Assembly: GCA_023397905.1 (NCBI GenBank)
Contig: JAEWSZ010000212.1
Location: forward strand, 1 to 21,915
Source: Bacillota bacterium
GTDB taxonomy: Bacteria; Bacillota; Clostridia; Acetivibrionales; DSM-1351
DNA length: 21,915 bases
Direction: 5' to 3'
The notes under the pieces were generated by a model. That model was not told where the DNA came from, did no database searches, and saw only the letters and a program-made list of their open reading frames with translations. Position 1 is the stretch's first letter. Each line of letters starts with the position of its first letter. The position numbers were made by a program, and so were the translations under genes. Positions 6,821 to 14,551 of this stretch are shown piece after piece.

Positions 6821-8152
6821 TTACTTTATTTTCCTGCATTCCAGATAAAACCGCTTTTCTTCCGCTTCTCCCATGGAGAAGGTCTTTCTGGGCAGCACTC
6901 CGTCTAAAATGACAGTTCTGAAAAGATCGGTCTTGTTCATTGGCGGCAGATAAATGCCCATGTTGCCGGGCTGGGAGCCCAGCTTTGCCACCACATCTTC
7001 GCCGTGTATGTAATCTATTCTGACTTCGGGATGATCTTTCAGATAACTGTCCAGGAAAACCTGCAGAGTTCCCACCTCAAGGGTGCTGACAGGATTTTCA
7101 ATGGAAACGGAGCCCTCGCCGGAGGACGTCACATATCTGAAAGAATGAGGCGGCCTGTCCGACGTTGTGATGAAGGCGCACTCGGCAGGACGATAGGCAA
7201 TGCTGCGGTAAAAAGCGGAAAACTCTCTCAGCATATCCTCCGGATCCACATTGAATAAAACCCTGTGTATGGGCTCGAATACCAGACCTTCGTCGTGGAC
7301 ATTGACCAGTTCTACAAGGGCATATCTGGCAGGGTGCGTCAGCAGTTCATCAGCGGTCAGTCCGGTTTTTACATTTTCCCAATGCCCCTTTGCGGACGCA
7401 AGGGAATGGTTGCCGTCACCCACGGCGAACAATAAAATATCGCTGCCGCTGCCCACTGAATACTTTTTGCGGAAAACGTCCTCCCGGGCCAGCTTTGCAA
7501 GCGCGTCCGCAATCCGGGATAAATCCTGCTCGCCGGATACCTTATAACCTCTGATATGCCCGCCTTTCATCATCAGTTCAAAATCGTAGAGTTTTTCAAG
7601 CCGGGCGGCCTTTTCGGCCAGAGGCTCAATTACGGTTTTATCCGGGTCGTCTATTAAAACCATTATATGGGGCAGTTCAATAGGAGCGTTCCGGCGGATT
7701 TTGATCCTGGGCGGAAGCCTGTCCAGAACAGTGCCTTCCGTGGCCCGGATCAAGGTGCTGGAACCTTTATTGTAATTATAGTGTTCCAGATCCAGGGCAA
7801 CTATGAGCCCTTTTCTGGATTCTGCATGGGAAGTCTTTCTGTCCACCAGTATAAAGCAGTTTCCTATACCGTTTAAAATATTTTGTTCAATATAATTTTT
7901 CATAGTGGCATTAATGCCGGAAATTCTCGCATCGCCGTCACCGTCTTCAAGGTACACTTCAGGGTATATTATGTTCAAGGCGGAGGGTTTTCCGGCTGTA
8001 ATGGCTTCAACCCCGCTCCAGTATTCACGCTCCGAAGTATACTGGTCGCAGGCCACAACGGCCCAGCGGCTCAGATCTGTGCTTAAATCAGGAAGCATTA
8101 TTTCAGGGATATGTACACCCAACTCTGCAAATTTGCTATTGATATCAACCAT
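6821..8152 (-). CDS. DUF1015 family protein
   Basis: 443 residues, the usual size for DUF1015 proteins. The N-terminus (VHIPEIMLPDLS, WAVVACDQYTSEREYW) and the internal VGDGNHSLASAK (about 244-255), the counterpart of the family's DGHH-type motif, support the assignment. No signal peptide or membrane segment is seen, so a soluble cytoplasmic protein is expected. Molecular function of most DUF1015 proteins is not established; some bacterial members lie beside serine-biosynthesis genes, but none are here. The start at 8152 has an AGAGG site on the minus strand 7 nt upstream. It stands alone between two + strand units, 94 nt from the operon terminator. A minus-strand hairpin (8-bp arms at 6761-6768 and 6807-6814) may weakly terminate it. 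Confidence 0.88.
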   Translation of the reverse strand: MVDINSKFAELGVHIPEIMLPDLSTDLSRWAVVACDQYTSEREYWSGVEAITAGKPSALNIIYPEVYLEDGDGDARISGINATMKNYIEQNILNGIGNCFILVDRKTSHAESRKGLIVALDLEHYNYNKGSSTLIRATEGTVLDRLPPRIKIRRNAPIELPHIMVLIDDPDKTVIEPLAEKAARLEKLYDFELMMKGGHIRGYKVSGEQDLSRIADALAKLAREDVFRKKYSVGSGSDILLFAVGDGNHSLASAKGHWENVKTGLTADELLTHPARYALVELVNVHDEGLVFEPIHRVLFNVDPEDMLREFSAFYRSIAYRPAECAFITTSDRPPHSFRYVTSSGEGSVSIENPVSTLEVGTLQVFLDSYLKDHPEVRIDYIHGEDVVAKLGSQPGNMGIYLPPMNKTDLFRTVILDGVLPRKTFSMGEAEEKRFYLECRKIK

Positions 8153-8470
8153 TGCATACCTCTCTGTTATTCATAATAATGGCCATGTACGGATGAAACA
8201 CGTATGGCGCTTTTCCACGTAAATTTTACATTAAATTATATTTTAAGTCCATATTTTATGCCAAATTTCTTTACCGGATCACAGCAATAAACTATGAAAT
8301 TTTTGTTAAAAGCCAATTAAAGTAAATTTAAGTTAATTGAATTTTTTAAAAGCCAATTACAAATAATATCATCAATGAAAATAGCTCCTGTTTCATGTCG
8401 GGTGCAAAAGTTGGTGTACAGTATGTATTGGAATATTTTCACAGGAGAGGATTTTGACAGGGGGGATGCG
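8153..8470. other. AT-rich intergenic region between divergent genes
   Basis: About 320 bp separate the DUF1015 gene (minus) from the PRC-barrel gene (plus), so promoters for both should lie here. I see no coding sequence with a ribosome binding site. The only clear structure is a 14-bp direct repeat in the middle, listed separately. No promoter could be placed with confidence. Confidence 0.5.
8306..8359 (+). repeat. 14-bp direct repeat TTAAAAGCCAATTA, two copies
   Basis: Perfect copies lie at 8306-8319 and 8346-8359, 40 bp start to start, or roughly four helical turns. They sit in the divergent intergenic region and could be paired sites for a regulator. The spacing is suggestive but no known box is recognised. 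Confidence 0.6.
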
Positions 8471-9004
8471 ATGCTTAAAAAATACAGTGAAATAATAGGA
8501 CTGCCCGTTATTTCCGCAAAGGACGGCCTGAAAATCGGAACCTTGAAGGAGGCTGTTTTTAACAGGAACAGCAAAGGCATCCTGGCATTCCTTATGGAAA
8601 AGAGCAATCATCCCGTCAGAGGGAATGTTATACTGCTGGGTGATATTTTAAGCCTTGGAAACGACGCATTGATTATAAAAAATACAAATTGCCTCATGGA
8701 CTATAGAATGTTTAAAAAGGCACATGAAGTCCAGGAGAAAAATTACCTGAGAGGCTATAAAATATATACTCATTCCGGAGAACATCTGGGAATCGTCCAG
8801 GATGTGCTGTTTGACTATAAAACCGGAAAAGTGGAGGGCGTGCAGGTGTCCGACGGGCTGTTCCAGGATATTATGACAGGCAGAAACATACTTCCCTTTT
8901 TCGGGAAGGTGGAAATAGGAGCCAGCAATATTCTGGTGGAAAATGAAGCGGTTGAAGAGATGACAAGCACCGGCGGCGGTTTGAAAAGCCGGTTGGAAAA
9001 TTAA
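8471..9004 (+). CDS. PRC-barrel domain protein (YrrD-like)
   Basis: 177 residues from the ATG at 8471, chosen because AGGGGGG lies just upstream; an in-frame ATG at 8375 lacks such a site. Two PRC-barrel units can be read: one near the N-terminus (GLPVISAKDGLKIGTLKEAVF, split by its turn) and one after the middle (LRGYKIYTHSGEHLG, then IVQDVLFDYKTGKVEG). The PRC fold is a small beta barrel found in ribosome-maturation, photosynthetic and sporulation-linked proteins and acts through protein contacts. No membrane segment is seen. The next genes, a tiny glycine-rich protein and an AI-2E transporter, form a neighbourhood common in Clostridia near tRNA synthetase genes. The exact role is unknown. 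Confidence 0.85.
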   Translation: MLKKYSEIIGLPVISAKDGLKIGTLKEAVFNRNSKGILAFLMEKSNHPVRGNVILLGDILSLGNDALIIKNTNCLMDYRMFKKAHEVQEKNYLRGYKIYTHSGEHLGIVQDVLFDYKTGKVEGVQVSDGLFQDIMTGRNILPFFGKVEIGASNILVENEAVEEMTSTGGGLKSRLEN

Positions 9005-9075
9005 TATATTATTGTCGAAGCCGGCTCCCGCCGTACAGGCGGTGAAAAAATTAAAACTGGAGAGGAGAAAATATT

Positions 9076-9255
9076 ATGATGAGAAATTTTACAAGGGGAC
9101 TGGTTATAGGAGGATTGATAGGAGCATCCATAAGCATTTTGACAAATCCTGAAATTGTCGATCCCCATACGAGAAGAAAGATGGTAAAATCGGGAAGAAA
9201 AATCTGGCACAGGTCAAATCACGTAATAGGCGACATGGTACACATGTTTAGATGA
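9076..9255 (+). CDS. Small glycine-rich basic protein, possible YtxH-like membrane-anchored peptide
   Basis: A 59-residue frame starting ATGATG is preceded by GAGAGGAG at good spacing and lies in the gap between two genes of one unit. The N-terminal part has a short hydrophobic glycine-zipper-like stretch (GLVIGGLIGASISILT, 8-23). The rest is basic and histidine-rich (HTRRKMVKSGRKIWHRSNHV). This layout, one short membrane segment then a charged tail, resembles YtxH-type small envelope proteins, but the similarity is only in design. It is too short for a firm family call. Confidence 0.7.
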   Translation: MMRNFTRGLVIGGLIGASISILTNPEIVDPHTRRKMVKSGRKIWHRSNHVIGDMVHMFR

Positions 9256-9272
9256 ACAGGGAAAAGGCCGGC

Positions 9273-9307
9273 GGGGAATGGCTGAATCAACATAAAAGCC
9301 ATTCTCC
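9273..9307 (+). other. Hairpin between small protein and AI-2E transporter genes
   Basis: GGGGAATGGCT (9273-9283) pairs with AGCCATTCTCC (9297-9307), with a 13-nt loop and one G-U pair. There is no T run, so it is more likely a processing or partial-attenuation stem than a full terminator. Confidence 0.5.
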
Positions 9308-9338
9308 AAAGGGCTTTTAGGGCAAATAGGAGAATAGG

Positions 9339-10388
9339 ATGAGGAGTATTAAAAAAACGGTATTTTACATAATACTAATCCTGCTTATAATCGGAGCAAT
9401 CGCGTTTATCTATTTCTACAATGATAAAATAATTAAAATATTGTCTCCCTTTTTTATTGCTGTCATTATTGCATATATTATCTATCCTGTGGTGATCAGG
9501 TTTGAGCGGAAGGGCATAAAGAGAAATGTGGCCATAGTGATAATTTACGTATTTGCCGTGCTGACCCTTCTGGTTTTCGGCATGTTTGTGATGCCCCATG
9601 TGCTCAGCAATGCCAAAGAGCTTTTTAACACACTGCCTGAAATAACAAGTAAATACAAGGAAATATTTAATTCGTATATATCGAAAATAAAAACCAGCAA
9701 ATGGCCTCCCGAGGTCAAAAATATGATATTCAAGGAATTGAATGTGGGAACGGGACTGGTTCAGGCCTATGCCTCCCAGGCAATGAAAAAATCCCTTTCG
9801 GTAGTGGCTTCTTCAATAGTGATATTGCTGAATGTGGTGCTTTCCATGATCATCGCCTACTATTTTTTAAAAGATATGGAAGGCATAAAAAGAGGTTCCC
9901 TTATGCTGGCCCCGAAAAAATTCAGAAATGACCTGATAACCGTGGGCAGGGAACTGAACTCGATCATTACCCATTTTATTCAGGGACAGCTGCTTACGGC
10001 GCTGATAGTGGGGCTGATGGAAACGGTGGGTTTATATATAGTGAGGGTGAAGTACCCGTTTATCCTGGGGGTGGTTGGCGGGGTCGCAAACATGATCCCG
10101 TATTTCGGACCGGTATTGGGGGCTATCCCGGCAGTGGCCATAGCGCTGCTGCAATCCCCAACCAAGGCACTGCTGACGGCTCTGGTATTCATAGTCGTAC
10201 AGCAAGTAGACAATGCCTTTATTTCTCCCAAGATCATTGAGGGCAAGCTGGGGCTGCACCCAATCACCACTATTATCGCCGTATTGATCGGAGGAGAATT
10301 CTTTGGTATAATCGGCATGCTGATAGGAGTGCCGGTGGCGGCAATGCTCAAGGTCATTGTAAAGAGAGCTATTGACCTGATTGCGTAG
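9339..10388 (+). CDS. AI-2E family transporter (YrrI/YtvI type)
   Basis: 349 residues, the family's usual size (PF01594). The N-terminus has two hydrophobic helices (FYIILILLIIGAIAFIYFY and ILSPFFIAVIIAYIIYPVVI), followed by another helix, a soluble middle section, and a C-terminal membrane bundle. The family signature PYFGPVLGAIPAVAIAL lies in that bundle, followed by QVDNAFISPKIIEGKLGLHP. Members are integral membrane proteins. A few have been tied to autoinducer-2 export or Na+/H+ antiport, but the substrate of most is unproven. In many Firmicutes this gene stands upstream of alaS; here a valS unit follows. Ribosome binding site TAGGAG precedes the ATG. Confidence 0.92.
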   Translation: MRSIKKTVFYIILILLIIGAIAFIYFYNDKIIKILSPFFIAVIIAYIIYPVVIRFERKGIKRNVAIVIIYVFAVLTLLVFGMFVMPHVLSNAKELFNTLPEITSKYKEIFNSYISKIKTSKWPPEVKNMIFKELNVGTGLVQAYASQAMKKSLSVVASSIVILLNVVLSMIIAYYFLKDMEGIKRGSLMLAPKKFRNDLITVGRELNSIITHFIQGQLLTALIVGLMETVGLYIVRVKYPFILGVVGGVANMIPYFGPVLGAIPAVAIALLQSPTKALLTALVFIVVQQVDNAFISPKIIEGKLGLHPITTIIAVLIGGEFFGIIGMLIGVPVAAMLKVIVKRAIDLIA

Positions 10389-10539
10389 AGGCAGAAGTGG
10401 AGAAGTACAGAATAAAACCATAAAGGCAGAATGCAGGATTTGGGAGAATGATGTAGAATTATATAAAGTCGGCAGCCGGAAGGCATAAAAACGGCAGAGG
10501 CCGGCAAAAGCCGTAAAAAAGCCGGGAGGATAAGAGAAA

Positions 10540-10932
10540 ATGATGAAGCTGAGCAGAAAAGTAAGAATGAGGATAATAATGGGCATTGCCATAGTGCTGA
10601 TAGGTTACGGCCTTCTGGACAGGGCATTTCACTTTAATGTGGATCCCAAAATAGTGAACAACGTCAGCATGGTAATTATGATAATTGCTTTTGCACTGCT
10701 TTTCACCCGCGATCAGAAGAGCCAGGAACAGGAGGCTTCCGGCAATGACGGCAATAGCGGAGTTGATGAGATATCAGGAGAAAAGGGCAGCCCTGACCGG
10801 ATTTCAGAAGGACAGCAAAATGATGGAGGGATTCCCGGGGGCACGCAAGGAGATAATGAAATTCTCGAAGACCCGCAAAGCGATGACGGGATTTCCGGGG
10901 AACAGGACGGAGAGAAAAAAGATAACGATTAG
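10540..10932 (+). CDS. Small two-helix membrane protein with acidic decapeptide-repeat tail
   Basis: 130 residues with GGGAGGA at 10524-10530 before the ATG. Residues 12-25 (IIMGIAIVLIGYGL) and 43-55 (SMVIMIIAFALLF) are hydrophobic, probably two short membrane helices. The C-terminal half is highly acidic, polar and lacks aromatics. Residues 77-126 are five consecutive 10-residue repeats (EISGEKGSPD, RISEGQQNDG, GIPGGTQGDN, EILEDPQSDD, GISGEQDGEK), so this tail grew by tandem duplication. No family is recognised. It follows the AI-2E transporter by 151 nt of GC-rich, hairpin-prone spacer and precedes the valine T-box. Confidence 0.75.
   Translation: MMKLSRKVRMRIIMGIAIVLIGYGLLDRAFHFNVDPKIVNNVSMVIMIIAFALLFTRDQKSQEQEASGNDGNSGVDEISGEKGSPDRISEGQQNDGGIPGGTQGDNEILEDPQSDDGISGEQDGEKKDND
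10768..10917 (+). repeat. Five 30-bp tandem repeats inside a coding region
   Basis: A 30-bp period runs through the 3' part of the small membrane protein gene. Adjacent 60-bp blocks (10801-10860 and 10861-10920) still share clear identity, for example GGGATTCCCGGGG versus GGGATTTCCGGGG. The unit is a multiple of three, so copy-number change keeps the frame. Confidence 0.8.
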
Positions 10933-10984
10933 ACACTTGACAGTGCCAGACATATTATATATCATTATTTTTGAGTAATTTTAC

Positions 10985-11270
10985 AGTTAAAAGCCATGAA
11001 CAAGAGGAGTAGGCGGTGGGATTTCCAAAGAGAGGAGCCGGTGGCGGCAGGCCAACAGGTGTAAGGCTTCGAAACGATACCGCCCAAGGTAGCTTGGGAG
11101 CTCTGCACCGAAATAGCAGTAGGCTGCAGCGGATTTTCGGACGTTAACCGGTTGAGATTCATAGATTTATTTTGCGCCTTTACTGTGTGAGGGCCGGAAC
11201 TTAAATTACTATGAAATTTTGGTGGTACCGCGAATACGAGCTTCGTCCAAATACTGGATGAGGCTTTTTC
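10985..11270 (+). promoter_or_regulatory. T-box leader, valine specifier GUA
   Basis: The hallmark T-box sequence GGTGGTACCGCG lies at 11221-11232 and is directly followed by a terminator hairpin with which it would compete. Upstream, Stem I can be drawn: CAAG (11001-11004) with CTTG (11093-11096) and GGCGGT (11012-11017) with ACCGCC (11079-11084). An AGTA loop-E strand (11008-11011) lies opposite the specifier loop, and an AGAGAG bulge lies in the distal arm. The codon in specifier position, one purine before the lower helix, is GTA at 11089-11091, a valine codon. This agrees with valS downstream. Known mechanism: uncharged tRNA-Val pairs with the specifier and the T-box bulge, stabilises the antiterminator and allows read-through. 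Confidence 0.93.
11239..11270 (+). terminator. T-box-controlled intrinsic terminator
   Basis: AGCTTCGTCCA (11239-11249) pairs with TGGATGAGGCT (11255-11265), with G-U wobbles, and is followed by a run of T. It is the regulated terminator of the valine T-box and is expected to form when tRNA-Val is charged. Confidence 0.88.
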
Positions 11271-11333
11271 TACGTGAGGCGGGGCATACCCGCATCCGTG
11301 CTGATGAGGTTTTGAAATGGAAGGAGAACTATT

Positions 11334-11573
11334 ATGGGACTGCTTGAAATACTTTCACTGGTGATATTGGTTGCGGGCTTTGCCCTGGTATATACGGCCA
11401 AACCCATAGTGAAGAGATTCAATCTGGCGGAAAAGCAGAAATGCGATCACGCCTCGGAGATGACGGAAGAGGAGATCACCTCCTATAAGTACAACAGAGC
11501 TATTTTCAATGTTAAAATAACGGGGCTGGTGATTTCGATTCCGGGCCTGGTGCTGTTTTTTATAACGAAATAG
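11334..11573 (+). CDS. Small membrane protein in the valine T-box unit
   Basis: 79 residues with AAGGAG just before the ATG. There is a hydrophobic N-terminal helix (LLEILSLVILVAGFALVYTA, 3-22), a charged middle (KRFNLAEKQKCDHASEMTEE) and a second helix at the C-terminus (ITGLVISIPGLVLFFI). Both ends of the chain therefore probably lie on one side of the membrane. It stands between the T-box terminator and valS, so it should be induced by valine starvation together with valS. A weak hairpin (GGCGGA/TCCGCC, 11577-11593) follows it and could trim expression. No function is known to me. Confidence 0.82.
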   Translation: MGLLEILSLVILVAGFALVYTAKPIVKRFNLAEKQKCDHASEMTEEEITSYKYNRAIFNVKITGLVISIPGLVLFFITK

Positions 11574-11686
11574 CCGGGCGGAGGATTTCCGCCGTCTTGT
11601 TGAAATAACCTGCGGAAAATTAGGATACTTTTTCAGAAGTCAATTATAAAATCCCAGCATTTTTTGAGAAAAAGGAGATACTTGTT

Positions 11687-14338
11687 ATGGATGAGCAACA
11701 GAACATTGCGAAGCAATACGATCCGGGTCAGGTAGAAGACCGGTTGTACGACAAATGGATGAAAGAGGGGTATTTTCATGCGGTCCCCCATAAAAATAAA
11801 AAACCTTTTACTATCGTGATACCTCCTCCGAATATAACGGGGCAGCTTCACATGGGCCACGCCCTTGACAACACCCTTCAGGACATACTGATCAGGACAA
11901 AGAGGATGCAGGGCTACAGCGCCTTGTGGCTTCCAGGTACAGATCACGCAAGTATAGCCACCGAAGCCAAAATAGTGGATGCCATGGCCAAGGAAGGCAT
12001 CACAAAGGAAATGCTGGGCCGGGAGAAATTCCTGGAGAGGGCATGGGAGTGGCGGAGAGTTTACGGCGGCAGGATCGTGGAGCAGCTGAAAAAACTGGGC
12101 AGCTCCTGTGACTGGGAACGGGAGCGTTTCACCATGGATGAAGGGCTGTCAAAGGCGGTTCAGGAGGTGTTCCTGAAGCTGTATGACAAGGGTCTTATTT
12201 ATAAAGGAGAGAGGATCACAAACTGGTGTCCCAAATGCAATACCTCCATATCGGATATTGAGGTTGAATATGAGGAACAGGCAGGCCATTTCTGGCATAT
12301 CAGGTATCCTGTCAAGGACAGCGATGAGTTTGTGGTTGTAGCTACAACCCGTCCTGAAACCATGCTGGGAGATACTGCCGTAGCAGTCAACCCCGAGGAT
12401 GAAAGATATACCCATCTGGTGGGGAAGACGCTGGTATTGCCGCTGGTTAACAAAGAAATACCGGTGATAGCGGATTCGTATGTTGACAAGGAATTCGGCA
12501 CGGGCTGCGTCAAGATAACTCCGGCCCATGACCCAAATGATTATGAGGTCGGTCTGAGGCACGACCTCCCGCAGATAAGGGTCATGGACGACAATGCCAT
12601 AATGAATGACAATGCAGGCCAATACAAAGGCCTGGACAGGTATGAGGCCAGAAAGAAAATGGTTGAGGACCTTGAAAAGCTGGGACTGCTGGTAAAGGTG
12701 GAAGGGCATACTCATAATGTGGGCACCTGCCAGAGATGCAGGACCGTGGTGGAACCCCTTATTTCCAAGCAGTGGTATGTCCGCATGAAGCCCCTTGCGG
12801 AGCCCGCAATCGATGTGGTGAGAAACGGGACCATCAAATTTGTACCTGAGAGATTTTCAAAAATATATTTTAACTGGATGGAAAACATTCAGGATTGGTG
12901 TATTTCAAGACAGCTGTGGTGGGGACACAGAATTCCCGCCTATTACTGTCAGGAATGCGGGAATGTGATGGTTCAGGGCGATTATCCTGATGTGTGCCCC
13001 AAATGCGGAAGCTCAAGAATAGAGCAGGACCCCGATACGTTGGATACCTGGTTCAGTTCGGCCCTGTGGCCTTTTTCAACGCTGGGGTGGCCTGAAAATA
13101 CTGAAGAATTAAAATATTTCTATCCCACGGATATACTGGTGACAGGCTATGACATAATATTCTTCTGGGTTGCCAGGATGATATTCTCAGGTGTGGAGCA
13201 TATGAAGCAGGAGCCTTTCAAGTATGTGTTCATACACGGTATCGTAAGGGATGCCCAGGGCAGAAAAATGAGTAAATCTTTAGGAAACGGCATTGACCCT
13301 CTGGAGGTCATAGCCCAGTACGGGACCGACGCCTTGAGGTTTGCGCTCACCATAGGCAATTCGCCGGGAAATGACCTGAGATTTTCAACGGAAAAGGTTG
13401 AGTCCTCCAGGAACTTTGCAAACAAGGTCTGGAATGCATCCAGGTTTGTTCTGATGAACTTTGACGAGGGCCTGGATTTCAACAGGGTTGACAGAAGCAA
13501 ATTCACAGTTGCGGACAGGTGGATACTGAGCAGGATAAATACCGTAACAAGGGAAGTAACCGAAAATATAGAGAAATTTGAGCTGGGCCTTGGCCTGCAG
13601 AAGGTTTACGATTTCATATGGGAAGAATTCTGCGACTGGTATATCGAGATGGTAAAGCCGAGGCTTTACGACAGGGAAAGCGAGGGCAGGCTCGAAGCCC
13701 AGTACGTGCTGAATTTTGTACTTGGGAATGCCATGAAGCTGCTCCATCCGTACATGCCGTTCATAACCGAGGAAATATACACCCATCTGATTAACGACGG
13801 CAGGAGCATAATGATCTCCCAATGGCCGGAGTACAGTGAGGAACTGAACTTTGCCGGTGACGAGGCAAAAATGAACATTATTATGGACGCCATCAGAAGC
13901 ATTAGAAATATCCGCGCCGAGATGAACGTTCCGCCCGCAAGACGCGCTAAAATAATATTTGTGGCCCCAGGGGAAAGTGAGAAGGACACTCTCTCAGGAG
14001 GAGCCTCATTTTTCCAGAGGCTGGCCGGCGCTTCCGAGATTGCGGTGCAGACCGATAAGCAGGGAATCCCAGCCGACGCAGTGGGCGCGGTCATACATGG
14101 CGCTGAGATATTCATACCTCTTGATGAACTAATCGATATTGAAAAGGAAATAGAGAGGCTCACCAAGGAGAAGACCAACCTTGAGGGCGAACTGAAAAGG
14201 GTGGAAGGAAAGCTGAGCAATGAAGGCTTCGTGGCTAAGGCGCCGCCAAAGGTCATAGAGGAAGAAAAGGCCAAGAGAGAGAAGTACCTGGATATGTACC
14301 AAAAAGTTGTCGACAGGCTGGAAAGCCTGAAGAAATAA
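11687..14338 (+). CDS. valS: Valyl-tRNA synthetase
   Basis: 883 residues, the full bacterial length. The class I HIGH signature appears as HMGH (55-58) after PPPNITGQL, and KMSKS is at 527-531 in GRKMSKSLGNGIDPLEVI. The editing domain has TTRPETMLGDTAVAVNPED, which discriminates against threonine. Zinc-type cysteine pairs are visible (CPKC near 230 and CQEC/CPKC in the 420-450 region). The anticodon-binding domain and the C-terminal coiled coil (IDIEKEIERLTKEKTNLEGE) are complete. The enzyme charges tRNA-Val in the cytoplasm. Expression is set by the upstream valine T-box, and a strong terminator follows the stop. AAAGGAGA stands 8 nt before the ATG. Confidence 0.98.
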   Translation: MDEQQNIAKQYDPGQVEDRLYDKWMKEGYFHAVPHKNKKPFTIVIPPPNITGQLHMGHALDNTLQDILIRTKRMQGYSALWLPGTDHASIATEAKIVDAMAKEGITKEMLGREKFLERAWEWRRVYGGRIVEQLKKLGSSCDWERERFTMDEGLSKAVQEVFLKLYDKGLIYKGERITNWCPKCNTSISDIEVEYEEQAGHFWHIRYPVKDSDEFVVVATTRPETMLGDTAVAVNPEDERYTHLVGKTLVLPLVNKEIPVIADSYVDKEFGTGCVKITPAHDPNDYEVGLRHDLPQIRVMDDNAIMNDNAGQYKGLDRYEARKKMVEDLEKLGLLVKVEGHTHNVGTCQRCRTVVEPLISKQWYVRMKPLAEPAIDVVRNGTIKFVPERFSKIYFNWMENIQDWCISRQLWWGHRIPAYYCQECGNVMVQGDYPDVCPKCGSSRIEQDPDTLDTWFSSALWPFSTLGWPENTEELKYFYPTDILVTGYDIIFFWVARMIFSGVEHMKQEPFKYVFIHGIVRDAQGRKMSKSLGNGIDPLEVIAQYGTDALRFALTIGNSPGNDLRFSTEKVESSRNFANKVWNASRFVLMNFDEGLDFNRVDRSKFTVADRWILSRINTVTREVTENIEKFELGLGLQKVYDFIWEEFCDWYIEMVKPRLYDRESEGRLEAQYVLNFVLGNAMKLLHPYMPFITEEIYTHLINDGRSIMISQWPEYSEELNFAGDEAKMNIIMDAIRSIRNIRAEMNVPPARRAKIIFVAPGESEKDTLSGGASFFQRLAGASEIAVQTDKQGIPADAVGAVIHGAEIFIPLDELIDIEKEIERLTKEKTNLEGELKRVEGKLSNEGFVAKAPPKVIEEEKAKREKYLDMYQKVVDRLESLKK

Positions 14339-14344
14339 AAAATT

Positions 14345-14390
14345 AAACAGTTTCAAATAGAGAAAAATCTCTGTTTGAAACTGTTTTTTT
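14345..14390 (+). terminator. Strong intrinsic terminator of valS
   Basis: AAACAGTTTCAAA (14345-14357) is the exact inverted complement of TTTGAAACTGTTT (14374-14386). An inner GAG/CTC pair extends the stem, and the 3' arm runs into seven T in a row. It closes the T-box/valS unit. Confidence 0.93.
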
Positions 14391-14551
14391 GTTTTTCCCC
14401 CGGTTGTTAAACACCCCTGCGATTTACTTTACTAGTGAATATATCAATTCATGGCTGCCGGGTATGCATGAATACCTGCCCCATGTCCGGCGCAAGCCGG
14501 GCACCGGATTATTTCCGCCGGTGATGATATATGCTGGGAGGAGAGCGGGTA

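Noticed and set aside
9013..9019. TGTCGAA, a Spo0A-box-like word before the 59-residue gene
   Set aside because: A single 7-bp match inside an operon, without a promoter next to it, is expected by chance.
10490..10514. ACGGC...GCCGT stem with a T run on the minus strand
   Set aside because: It could terminate a minus-strand transcript, but no minus-strand gene lies nearby. It is probably incidental in the repetitive, GC-rich spacer.
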